A stretch of 64,000 bases of DNA from Aplysia californica. Taxonomy: Eukaryota > Mollusca > Gastropoda > Aplysiida > Aplysiidae. The notes below the pieces were generated by a model, which was given only the letters and a program-made list of their open reading frames with translations, did no database searches and was not told the origin of the DNA. Where the stretch lies: the NCBI RefSeq assembly GCF_000002075.1, contig NW_004797816.1, positions 258,380 through 322,379 on the forward strand, read 5' to 3'. Each line of letters begins with the position of its first letter. Position 1 is the first letter of the stretch. This document shows, piece by piece, positions 50,326-61,674 of this stretch. Both the position numbers and the translations under genes were made by a program.

Positions 50326-52872
50326 TTAACTCACTGGGGACCAATCACGAGTTATCTCGTGATGGCTTCCCGTCGTCTGAGGACCGATCATGAGTTAACT
50401 CGTGATGAGAATAAAAACCCGAAAAATCATCCAATCCCATATATTATCCATGTTTATTGTAATATCCGGGTACTTGATCCATTCCTTCTTCCGGTGACCT
50501 AAAGAAGAGTGACTCTCAACGAACGAGGGAGATTTTGAAGTTTGTTTTTTGATCGACATCAAATCATATCTCGACCCCAGCGAAAAAAGGCTACTGAAGT
50601 GATTGAGTTCTTCCAGACGCTCAACTCCGATGTTGAAGAAACTGATTCTGATGAGGAACTTTTTGATTCAGGTGAGAAATATTTACATCTTGGTGATAAT
50701 AGGGTGTTGTCACTGCATCTCGGGACTGACTATCCCAACTGAGGAGAGAATTTTGTTCTTGATGGAGCAAGTTTAGATCTATCACTTTCCAGAAGTAAAC
50801 AATGCCACGCCTACTTTTTGTGTTTACTTCTTGTACCTCATTTCATCATGACAAAGATAACAATCTAGATTTGATTTTATTTTGTTTTAGTACAGATCTA
50901 AAAATCTAGATTTAGATCTAGGCTATTTTGTGCTTGTGAATCACTATCAAGCTATTTTCTACTAGATCTAGAACTGAAGTCATTCCCTAGTATCAAGTCA
51001 GGTCCAGACTAAGATTTATTTTGTCAGCCCAAGGTCCTGTATCACTGCTCTTATTTACATCTAGATGTAGATTTTTAGATTCTGTTTCTAACTCAGGCAA
51101 GCATTATAAAATTGAAATTGATGCTCTGTTATTTTGTGTCGTCTAAATTTTTCTAACATTCATGTTTATACTTTCAGGTCCTGATGAGGACAGTGATGAT
51201 GCCGACCCAGGACCATCAACGTCTGCGGGACTGCCACCTAAACGCATGCGTCTGTCTGGTGATGTGGCACCTGCACCTACAGGTGACTGGACTGAGGATC
51301 TGACTGGGTTTCCTCCTGGGGTCCCCTTTACTGGGCAGCCTGGCATGCACGTACCAGATAATGTCGAGACACCTCTGGATTTTTTCCGTCTTTTCTTCAC
51401 GGCAGACATCCTACGGGTAATCAAGACAGAGACGAACAGGTATGCTGCTTCGGAGCTGGGTCGAAGACAGCTGCCCCCTGAGAGTCTCTACAAGAACTGG
51501 AGCACAGTGACACTGAAGGAGTTGTGGGGGTTCTTCACCATCTGGGTGCATATGTCACTTGTCAAGAAACCCTGTTTGAAGGACTACTGGAGTACGGCAG
51601 AAATCATCCGCACATCGTTTGCCCCCAAAATAATGTCAAGGAACCGTTTCATGCAGATTCTAGGCCTCCTGCATCTCAACGTCAACACCACATACGTGAT
51701 CCTCAGAGAAACTGGTCACAACCCTCTCCATAAGCTGCGACCAATTATTGATCCCCTTTCTGCTACCTTCCGAGACCTCGTGACCCATCAACAGAAACTC
51801 GTCATTGATGAAGCCATCTGCCCATGGAGGGGAAACCTGTGGTTCAGGGCGTACATGAAAGACAAGCCCAACAAGTGGGGGATCAAGCTGTACATGCTGT
51901 GCGCGGGTGCCTCTGCGTACGCCTGTGCCTTCGAAATCAATGCCGCCGACCCTACCATCAGCAACAAACCCGTGGATGTGTGCCGACGAATGATGTTGCC
52001 GCTAATGAACAAAGGGTACATTTTGTACACGGACAACTATTACACCTGTCCAGCTTTGTACCATGAGATGATCGCAGGCGACACCATGATTGTGGGTACG
52101 GTAAGAGCCAACTGTGTGGATATGCCGAAGGATTTGGCAGCGCTGAATCTAAGAACTGGAAAGTGTGCCTACCGATGGCAAGACAAACTGGTGGCCCTCC
52201 ATAGGCAGGATAAAAAGTCTGTCAACCTTCTGACAACTGTGCATGACCCACGGAGAAGGGTGACAGTCAGATCAAGGGCCCAGACCAATGAGAAACCGCA
52301 GGTGGTCCAGGACTACACCCTCAACATGAGGGGTGTAGACCGCAGCGACCAACTCATGGCCTGTATGCCCTTCCATCGCCGCACCATGAAATGGTGGAAA
52401 AAACTGTTTGGACATCTGTTTACCCTCATGATGGTGCAGGCATCAATCCTGTACAACAGGAAACAGACATCAACAGGTGGGAAGCCTCTGCCAATCTCCA
52501 AGTTCACCCAGAAGCTTGGACAGGGCATGGCGGAGGAATTCTTGGGCTGGCAAGAAGGGGATTCCGAGGACCCAGCTCCCACACAGCTTGACCGCCTCCA
52601 CTCATGTTGCTTCCCGAACTACATTCCTTCAATCGAGAAGAAGAAACGTCCCACCCGGAGTTGCAAGGTGTGTTATGAGAAGGCGAAGCAACCGGGCTCC
52701 ACAATGAAGCGGAAAGAAACGTCGTTCTGGTGCCCATACCACAAAGTACCCCTGTGTGTGGTCCCCTGCTTTCAGGACTTCCACACAAAGAAGGAGTACT
52801 GTAACTAAACCCCCTGCCCCCTGGATTACTGGAGTACATACATATTGGATACATAAGCCTTTGGTGAGTCAA
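50326..52872 (+). mobile_element. Inner piggyBac element with TTAACTCACT end
   Basis: Left end TTAACTCACTGGGGACC at 50326, inside the tail of the DUF7869-type gene, followed by two palindromes (ATCACGAGTTATCTCGTGAT at 50346 and a variant about 40 bp later). The right end is not certain: the best candidate is GGTGAGTCAA at 52863-52872, a decayed match to the left end 64 bp after the stop codon. If that is wrong, the end lies before 54024. Confidence 0.6.
50542..52808 (+). CDS. piggyBac transposase, apparently intact core (PGBD-like)
   Basis: Two exons: about 50542-50671 (FFQTLNSDVEETDSDEELFD, acidic) and 51178-52808, joined GAT TCA G|GTGAGA...TTTCAG|GTCCT to read SGPDEDSDD. The large exon alone is open for 548 codons from an ATG at 51162. 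Numbered from that ATG, catalytic aspartates are D216 (KLVIDEAICPWRG), D291 (ILYTDNYYT) and D393 (RGVDRSDQ), spaced 75 and 102 as in Trichoplusia piggyBac (78 and 101). The tail (about 500-548) has CKVCYEK, WCPYHKVPLCVV and C-x-F-H residues, the zinc-binding domain for end recognition. It acts in the nucleus, cutting and pasting at TTAA. No ATG is found in the first exon frame (a TTG at 50542), so the true start is unresolved. It may be recent or domesticated. Confidence 0.9.
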
Positions 52873-54024
52873 ACTGCATGTTTTTGCATGTATGTTTCGT
52901 TTGCGTTTTCACGTGGCCCCTCATATTTTCTCTCAACCTCTGTCTGTGCTAACCATGTGGATTTTGATGCAGAATGTAGTCTCTTTTTCACCAGAATTCC
53001 AAGCACACACAAGCTTTTCCTGTTAAGAAAAAAAAATTCTTTGCATGCATTTTTTGCTGTACTGAGTATGTTTATTGTTCTGTTATCAAATTATTTGTCT
53101 TTCAACTTCAATTTACTGACTGCTTTTAAAATTCAATAATAGTTTATTACTTTGCAAAGCTTTTCTTGAAACATAAGCACTCAAGAAAACAGAATACCGG
53201 TAAGCTAAAAATCAGTGGACAGCTCCAGTTTTGTGAAATATGTGCGTTCAATTTTTCCACTTCAGTCACCCAATGCAAAGCTTGACAGAAGAAAATTTGA
53301 ATAAAAACATTTTCTCACTTCATTCAAACTTAAAAATACCCAACAGTAACCAATTAAGGTATATAGGGCAATGGTATTTTGTTTCTGGGTTGTTTTCAGT
53401 GCAAAATCTCTTGAAATTAATTTGTTGCTCCAACTTTAAACGTGATTTTCTCAAAAGTTAATCTGCTCAGGTGGTTGTCGTTAAATGCCCATATCTCAGC
53501 TTCTAATTGTCCCTTTTTAATTCTGTAAAGACCAGGTTATTCAGAAATGGCTGTAGTTTCAGAATATCAATTCAATATATCTCAAAATGTTGAAAGGTCA
53601 ACTTGACACTGAAAATCCATGGTTGCCTCACATATACTGTTCAGATAAATGGGGTCTGTTTTTAGTTTCTTGGTCTTTTATTCTCAAATTTGCCATGGTT
53701 ATTCCAATATGGTTGGAGATAACGTCACTGGATGGAACTGGTAAAACCTTGAATAGTTTTGTATTTAGAAGAGATTGAAATTGACATTTCAATTTTTTGT
53801 GTGGGTGAAGAAAAAATTATGGGTGTGTTTACGATTGCGTAACATACTATAAATTTCCCAACAAAACGCACATTTTATGAAATTTCATTAATTTCCGGAC
53901 AATTTGGAGTACGCTACAACTATATTTCGGTGTATTTGATCTAAATATAGCTTTTTTTGTTTAACACCCTTGATTAGAATTATATCAAGGGGAAAAACCT
54001 TAACTAAATTTGCTCAAAACCCCA
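52873..54024. other. Right arm of the composite element
   Basis: AT-rich, no coding region recognised. Probably the 3' flank of the outer piggyBac. Confidence 0.4.
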
Positions 54025-54041
54025 AGCAGATAAAGAGTTAA

Positions 54042-54613
54042 CAGCACAAACCTTTCATTCTGATTTTGATGATTTTGGCAACAAGATGCTTGGAATAAAA
54101 AAAAATCTACAGACTGGAATAATTATTTCAAGCTGTATTAAAAAAAAGTTTTTTGAGTACCCAATACTAGCACTTGGGGACTTGAGATGCAAAGTTTCAA
54201 GGGATGAAATAAAAAAACGAGCAGTATATTTCAAGACGAATACTTGCTACGAAAATTTAGAATTGAACAATAGAGGGTAAGAACATAGACAGATACTAAT
54301 TTGGGTTCTCAGGGCATGACAAGAAACCAGTGGACCATCTTCCCTTGTTTGCTTATAATATAACAGTGAATATATATATATATATATATATATCAGTCCA
54401 CTCTCAACAAAAAGCTCATTAAGTATGATTGGCTGAAATATCGAGAAAAAGATGGACCCTCATACAGGAGGCTAAGCCTGTGCTATCCAGAACTGCACGC
54501 TCATTAACAGGCAAGTGAAAATTTCAAACTGATTACAAGCCGTGATTTGTTCTGTATGACACATTTTTGTCATATGTGGAGATAGTGGAGAATGTTCAGC
54601 AGTACAAACAATA
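54042..54613. other. RALBP1 3' flank
   Basis: Between the composite and the RALBP1 stop codon. Contains (TA)n at 54369-54393. RALBP1 3' UTR probably lies here, minus strand; no clear AATAAA was found on that strand. Confidence 0.45.
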
Positions 54614-57600
54614 CTATCCATAAGTGGTCTCCATTTGTCGTTGCTGCAACAGTCGAATCTGTAGCTTGACACTGAGGCAAATCATCCGCTCTTCATGAAC
54701 TTTCTGACAGAGGTCTGCACTCTGCATCTGTGAAATAGAAGAGGTAAAGACCATCAAATTTACTTTCTCTGTTAAAAAAGTGACTTTCATGTAGTCACCT
54801 GTGAAAAAATATGACAATCATTTTGTTTACTTAACTCTGTTAACAATTTCATGTAAAAAAAAGAATTTAAAAATTCTCCCTAGAAAACAAAAACTTTTAA
54901 ATATGTCCATTGGCGAAGTGGCTCTAGGGGGTTGTTGACTAAATGGCCAGAAAGAATCTTAAAATGGCATGAGAAGTATCTTTGGAATAAAGTTTGCTTT
55001 ATCACAGGGCACAATTTATGTGTCAGCTGCTCCCCCTTCCCCCTGACCTCCCCTCTCTCTCTCTCTCTCACCTCAAGATCTTCATTATCCTGAATGAGCT
55101 GTGTCAAGAGGTCCTGAAGATCCTCTTCGTCTTCGCTGTCATCGCTTGAGTTTGAGCTCGAGCTGAGGTCCTCCAAGTCAGAGTCCTGCCGGAGGTACTG
55201 CAGCTCCTGGATTTCCTGGGCAAGACGCTCCATCTCACTACGCTCCGTCGCCATTTTCTGTTTCAACTCATCAGCTGTGAAACAAACATGTGAAGAATGA
55301 ATAAAGAAAATGCCAATATTATATATAATATACACAAAACGCTTATAAGTGATACTCCCAACAAAATCGTACCCTTTCCAAAATAATGCTTTATGATAGC
55401 TTTCATGCCTTTTAAAATATCCCATTTTACTGTCTCAACCAGGCCTCCCCCCCCCCTCAAGCCTATTCAACACAGATTGCAGAAATCAATGTCCCATGAT
55501 CTGTCCAAAGTGAAATGCTCAAGCTCCTATATCTGTGAAAATACTACCCCTGCCCAGCCTGAGGGAAACTCAAGCCATGACCACACCATAATGAATCTGA
55601 CACTTCCATCAATCCATCCCAATTAAGTTATCAGTGTTACAGAACAATAGCCCACACTTATTCTATTTTTTAAACAGCAGTACACCCATAAGTCAGTATT
55701 TAATATCGTCTCTGTCGCAAGCAATTCAGTCAGTTCAAATTTTGAGAATTTTATATTTTCACACCTCCCAAAGCTGTATCAAAGAAGCAACGAAAATTAA
55801 GTTTAACGCTATGGTCAAGGCATACAATTTTCTTGCTTTTAATGATTCCTGATAGGAAAAACTAGTTTTTTACCTCTGGTGTAAAAAGTACCCAAACGGA
55901 CTTCAGTGGACTGCTTGGCACACCAATGCTAGTAATAATCACAATAGTTAAGTCCTGAAAATTCACTCTAAAATTAACCCTCCAACTGAAATTGATGTAA
56001 GACATAGACTGAAAGGACAGTACCCGAAGGACAAATGAATTCATTTTCAAAGGAGAAAAAAGAGAGATAAAAATTCTCAATGTGAAAGAAATAGTAGCTT
56101 TTCAGAGCATTTTTCAATAGATTTCTAGTGACATAGGGAGGCCAGCCCCTTAGACTAGCAGGACTACAAATATTAAAGAAAAATGGAGCAGAAACACAAA
56201 AAAGACTGATATCATGTTTATCTAGCTTGAATAATCTGATCACATATTGTTTTCCTCACTTAAACATTATCTAACGGACAGTCCTACTACCAATAGGGTG
56301 AACAGAGGGCAGATTACAAGTACCAGTATATGGTTGTCCCTTAAAGTAAAAGACGTGACAGAGAACCATAACAGACAACATCAGCAAGAAAAGGTGCATG
56401 CAAGAATGTCAGTCACTCTCACCTATGGCCAGTAACTCCTCCTCTTCCATCAGCATGGCATACTCTTCCTCCAAAAGTTGCTCCATGTCTCGATCATCTG
56501 ATATTTCCTCTGCCAGGCACAAAATATGAAAAGTAAGTTGACATCATATATCAACGATGATATATACAAATTGATATACTACAGATATTTATTCTGTATA
56601 ACCCTATTCAAAATGAAGGATAGACATTCTATATATATAAAACATGATCATTCTTGTAAATTAACACTGTTCAAATGTCACTTCTGTCACTTTTAATGGT
56701 ACTTTTGTAACCAGTCTATGAGGCAAATAAGGACAAAAATCCCATTCTCCCATTCCCACATTCAAGAACCCAACTACACACAAACACACTAAATAAATGA
56801 GATTTCCATTGGTATTGTATTTACCTTCAGTGTCTTTTATTGATTCTGTTTCTGTAACCACCTGTAGAAAAAGCAACAATCTTTGCTATGATGTTGTTAC
56901 TAAACTTTAATCATAAAGGAAGTACATCAGTATTATATCATGTATAGCCACTTCAAATGAAATGATCCACAAAACTGTCATATCATTACTGCAATACTCT
57001 ACCATTTTCTTCTTATCATTAAAGTGCTAGGCTACTCGTGTCTGTATATTAAAAAAAACCCGGAGACTTAAGGGGAGAGTTTTACCTGTTTCGCAACCGG
57101 CATCACATGCTTTATTGTGCAACAACTTTTTTTTTAAAGCTGACATAGTTCAAAGAAATTCAGCATAAAGTGATAGTGTCCCTTGAAGAATAAATTCTAA
57201 AATTTAAAACATACTCACACCCATGCTCTTTGGTTATTATTTGCATGTAAAAATACGAATACAAACACCTAAAACTTAATGACTATGACAGCAACTTTAA
57301 AAGATTTCCCAAGAAAGCAAATCACTTGCACAAATTACTGACACAAGTACTGAGTCAAGTTGAGGTACCCAACTACGCCAATAATTCCCTGGAAGCAAGA
57401 ACAACCTAAAAGGCTTCTGTTACGCTTACTTTTTTCTTCTTCTCTCCCAGCAGCTCTTCTTCCAGCTCTCTCAGCTTTTCCCAACGCAACAAGCTCTCTT
57501 GCTTCGCTTTCAGATCCTCTGAGGAAGACTTTGGCTTTGGAATTTCTGCCTTCATTGGCTGCAGTAAGGTAGTAGACATGAAAGGCGGCAGTTTTGGCTT

Positions 57601-60536
57601 CTTTGCCTCAACTTCCACATTCTGTTTCGGAGGAGATGCTTGACTGGAGACTACCTTGTCTTCCGGTGGCTTTTTCACGATGACAGACTGTGGGAGCTGA
57701 ACTGTTTTCTGAGGTAGGGTCACTTCTTTGACATGTGATGGAGAGGTCACTTCAGGAGGAGAGGGCTCCTTTTTTCGTTCATTCACAACAGGCCTCTCAG
57801 CTGGCTTGACTGAATTATCTTGAGCAACTACAGTTGTTTCACTAGGCTTAACAGCCTGTTTCACTGCAGATTTCTCATTCAGTGCAACAGACACATTTTC
57901 GTCTTGCTTTGTTTCTGATTCACCTGACAAATTCTCCTCCACTTTCAAGGTCTCATCAACCCCCTTTTTCACACTGTCAACTTGTGTTTTGACTTCATCC
58001 TTTTCTTCCTTGCCCTCTTTAACAGCTTGAGCAGTTACACAACCAGTTTTTTCTTTTGTAATTTCTTTAACTTTTCCGGAACCAACACTAGCTACTTTTT
58101 CAGATGAAGTTTCCTTTGTGGCGAGCTCCTTGCTTTCAGGGGTGGGTTCCTTTTGTTCAGTAACATTCTCTTTTTTGTCCTCAGATCCCATGTCACCTTT
58201 TCCTTTCTCCTCAAAAGAAACTGATTCCTTTTTCTTCTTCGGTGCTTCGGTTTCTTTTTTCTCAGCTGTCTCTCCACCTTTCATCTTTGGCTCCTCTGCA
58301 AACTTCACAGCTTTCTTTGAGTCATCCACCTGAGCCGTGCCATCTACAGACGGTGACTCTTTTACCTCTTCTCCTTCCTTTGGGTGCCGCTCGACAACAG
58401 CTGTGACCGTGGTAACGGTAGGACCTGTACTGTCTGGGGCAGTTCTGAGCTCAAGCTGTAGTTCTTCAGGAGCACTAAGGGAGGGAATTGATGTTGTGGA
58501 CGATTTTTTCATGTCTAGGTTAGCTTTCCGCCGTTCACCCATCTCCACATTTTTTTTGGCCATCTTGATCTGATGTTGAGGAAAAAAATATTTTCAAGAA
58601 ACAGATGTAATGCACCATACCTCAATTCATTTTTTGGGGTCTTAAATCCCCATACATACAATGTAGGCTTATTAAACAAAAGAAATAGACAGGACGAGGA
58701 AGAGACATTTTTGAAGAAAAAACCCCCCAAGCCCCCAAGACCCAAACAACAAAATTGTCTTAACATGTGACAGTTCATCTTCTTCCCACAGACAAAACCG
58801 AGAAAAAGTTATAATAAAGTTTGAAATTGAAATTATGATTGTTTCATTTTGTGAAAATGTTCTTTTTACTGTAAAGTATGAGTATACATCTAGACGAGAG
58901 GAGTAAAAGTATTTTGTAATTTAGGAAAAAAAATTTTTAAATTAATTTTTGATGTTGTTTGCCTCCATGAGCACAATTTAGATTACATGTATATTTAGGA
59001 AGTTGACCGAGTCTTACCACACAAAAGACAATATTAAACTGGTTACCCATTACAACAGTCAAAGCAAAACATGAATTGGTCTGGTTGACTTCAATGCATT
59101 TTAATAGCGTTCACTTCTTTAACTCACTTCAGACAGGTCACACAACAGTTGCGTGACCCCCGCCGCGACGCTCGCGACGGGTCTCACAAGCCCTGCGTGA
59201 CCAACTTTGGAATTTTTTTTTCGCTCTACAAATCACGCACGGATCGCGAGACCCGCCTCGTACCCTTGTTTGGCCAAGCCTGAGCTACTTACACTTCGTT
59301 TCGTATCTCTGGGGCCGGTAGTTTTTAAGTTATTGAAGGTGAAGGACAGTGACCCCAACTGGGGTTGAACAGACCGGAACTCGTGTTTTGTTTTTTTCTA
59401 TACAGCTGATAGTAATCCGACAGTCGCGTCGTAGTAACGGTCGAAGAAGTCGCATGAACAAGAATCACATAATTTCGCCGTTTTCTATACTTCTGTGCGT
59501 TTTACTAGTTCTAGTGTCTCAGAATATGATATGTCTAATAGTTAGGATCCTGGATATGTACCCGAACACGGCCCGAGTCATAGTTCTAGGGCTAGATTTA
59601 GCACTAGTACCGGTGTTGTTTTTCGCGCAACGAAATCACAACGTCGTGCTGTACATCTGTCTCATGTAATTCAGTGTATGGGTGTGAATCAATGCACAGA
59701 CCAGCTTTTATATTTTCACCAAACACTCGCACATGTATACAAATCAAATCAGAACACTTTGAACTTTTATTTTTGTTGTTGCAGTGAATTTCATTCTACT
59801 TGTCACGTTTCTGGAAATTTTTCGGAAAATCAAATTCATGCCAATTTTTAAAAAATCATACAAATTAAAGTATTAGACTTAGACAACTTTAGTTTTTTGT
59901 ATTAGATTAAGCTTGAATGTTACTTTACTGTGTCAAAAAATGATTACAATAGGGTAATTCTGAGAGTTGTGGTGATTTATTGAAATACCCCCAAAAACGC
60001 CAGTCTTCAATGCTTGTGGCTGGTGAAAGGGCCCAGTCGCAAGTGAGTTAAGCTGTTCTCACAAGCCGATGCAAAAACAAACAGTATCACCTGACCTAAA
60101 CTTCTGTACCACACGTTTAACACTATACTCCCACGGGACGCCGATCAGCGACGGTAAGAAACTGTCCCTTTTCCCCACGGGACACCGATCGGCAACGGTG
60201 TGATATAGCATGGACCACACCTGTATCCTGGTCCATGGGGATAAGTGTTGCAGCGCGCTGAGCGCTGCGTGGGTGAAAAATGTTGAGAAAATAGGATAAA
60301 ATGAATAGAGAGACTTATAGAATACAACAAACAGTAGTCTTTCTATGACCTCTGACACAGCCAGCTTTGTTGAAAGCTTTCCACAGGAAAGTTGAAACAG
60401 ACGAATCTACTTGCATCTTACTCACCTTCCTCTTGAGCTGAGTGACCACCCTCTGCACTTCCCACAGCTGCTCCTCTATCACAGGGTCTGTCAGGCCAGA
60501 GTTAAGATCTACATGAAGCTGATTAAGAAGGGACTC
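54614..60536 (-). CDS. RALBP1: RalA-binding protein 1 (RLIP76), C-terminal exons (partial)
   Basis: Six exons, phases agreeing: 60426-60536, 57430-58569, 56825-56861, 56423-56509, 55072-55274, 54614-54727, stop TAG at 54614-54616. The first ends [17 protein letters not shown], matching the LWEVQRIV motif before the Ral-binding domain of RALBP1. The last exons form the coiled coil: [40 protein letters not shown], an S/D/E-rich stretch, [12 protein letters not shown], and [12 protein letters not shown]. Known role: Ral-GTP effector with a RhoGAP domain for Rac/Cdc42, linked to endocytosis via REPS proteins; the RhoGAP part is upstream of the window. The 380-codon exon between the two halves is K/E/S/T/P-rich and has no counterpart of that size in human RALBP1 (about 655 residues). 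Its long open frame on the opposite strand is a shadow. Confidence 0.93.
59119..60051. mobile_element. piggyBac-type MITE with TTAACTCACTT ends
   Basis: Starts TTAACTCACTTCAGACAGG (59119) and ends, read inward, TTAACTCACTTGCGACTGG (60051), TTAA at both extremes. Short non-significant frames only (such as 59349-59669). Lies in the RALBP1 intron between exons 57430-58569 and 60426-60536. Confidence 0.8.
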
Positions 60537-60572
60537 CTGTCATGACAAAAAAAATCAGAGTCAGAATATTTG

Positions 60573-60745
60573 TTCATTTTAGTAAGCGTTTTACAGCCCT
60601 TGCAATACAATTTCGTCATACAAGTGTTGATGATTAGAGATGTTACAAGAGAGTAACAAATACATAAAAAGGAGGAAAGATAAGGATGATAGATGTTTGA
60701 AAGCAAAGAAGGAGAAAACCACACCAGAGCACCCGCCAACCACTC
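60573..60745 (-). repeat. LINE 3'-tail repeat, family B, copy 7
   Basis: Antisense tail TTTTAGTAAGCGTTTTACAG, GATGTTACAAGAGAGTAACA, then ACCACACCAGAGCACCCGCC: all three words as in the other copies. It begins 37 bp from a RALBP1 exon. Confidence 0.7.
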
Positions 60746-61636
60746 ACAAATCAGTCGGAACAGATGGATCTCATTTTCAGTTAGTTTTTGTTTTAGTAGA
60801 GGTTTTACGGCCACACTTGTTCAGTTTGGATTCTTTAGTTATTTCCCTTGTTTATCATACCTGGCAAACCATCGAGCCCCTGAGGCAATACAGAACTTCC
60901 TGTTCTTTTCTTAAAAAAACAAAATGGCCGCCACTTTCCATCTTATAATTTTCTCTCTTTACACATTTATTACAATAGTTTCACTCATTTTATGTCTCAA
61001 AGAAACTAAACCAAGCTCTTAGATCTACTCTTCTCCTCTTCTTGTCGTTGTATGGGGTTTTAGGTGTTCCCGGTGGCTCTAATACAAGAAAGAAATTCAG
61101 TGCCTCGACAGCTAACTTTACAGGGAAATTGTTCGTTTTCAATTGTGTCCTCTGTTCTTTACAGAGTTTTCTGGGTCACAAGGATAGTTTTCCCAAGTAC
61201 TATGTTCATTACTCAATCACTGTGTGTGAGACCCTAGTGGGGGAAGCTCCCCTGTGCTCAGATTTCAGTGAAAGTATTCAGCCTGCCAAGTCTAGACTTC
61301 CACTGACCAGTTCTCTTTTCCCAACCACGTTGTGCCTTTGCAGTAAAGAAATTAAAGGAAAGGAGAATGGGCTGAAGCTACCAGGGTTAAGAAAAGAGTT
61401 AGAACAAGGTCTGAGATTTATTACCTTGTGATTGTTATCTCAACTTCCCTGTAGTTTACGGGGGTCCATCCTTCAGTGGAAGTGATACCAGATGGCACAT
61501 TGCTTGAGGTATCTGGTACCTAATGCTAAGAAGTTTGACCCAGAGTTTATAAGAGCTCTTCACACACATACACAAACTCCAAAATGGATCACATTAATGG
61601 TAATAACAAGAAGACAAAACAAAATAAATTAAAATA
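60746..61636. other. RALBP1 intron or flank, nothing recognised
   Basis: A plus-strand frame (61042-61431, 129 codons) has no motif I can name and lies antisense to the surrounding gene. Confidence 0.4.
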
Positions 61637-61642
61637 TTTATT
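61637..61642 (-). promoter_or_regulatory. Candidate polyadenylation signal of the RAG1-N-like unit
   Basis: AATAAA on the minus strand, 33 bp downstream of the stop codon that ends the last frame of the RAG1-N-like unit at 61675. Suggests a transcription unit ending here. Confidence 0.5.
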
Positions 61643-61674
61643 CATTATGCAAACTGTTCCAATTTCAGTACAAA

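Larger units (their letters stand above)
44155..54041 (+). mobile_element. 9.9-kb composite bounded by piggyBac inverted ends
   Basis: Left end TTAACTCTTTATCTGCT (44155-44171) and right end its exact complement (54025-54041), both including the TTAA. A further CGG/TGG extends the match with one mismatch. No other copy of this terminus is seen between them. In order: decayed piggyBac transposase (44400-46297), 3' sequence with a 49-bp tandem repeat, a DUF7869-type gene (about 47390-50325), an inner piggyBac (from 50326), and about 1.2 kb of AT-rich sequence to the right end. Either one long element gained insertions, or it moved cargo between its ends. Most piggyBac elements are 2-3 kb, so this is exceptionally long. 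Confidence 0.82.

Noticed and set aside
57360-58573. Plus-strand frames of 60-80 codons over the large RALBP1 exon
   Set aside because: Shadows of the minus-strand coding exon.
61042-61431. 129-codon plus-strand frame
   Set aside because: No recognisable domain, antisense within a gene-bearing interval, and no splice or polyadenylation context.
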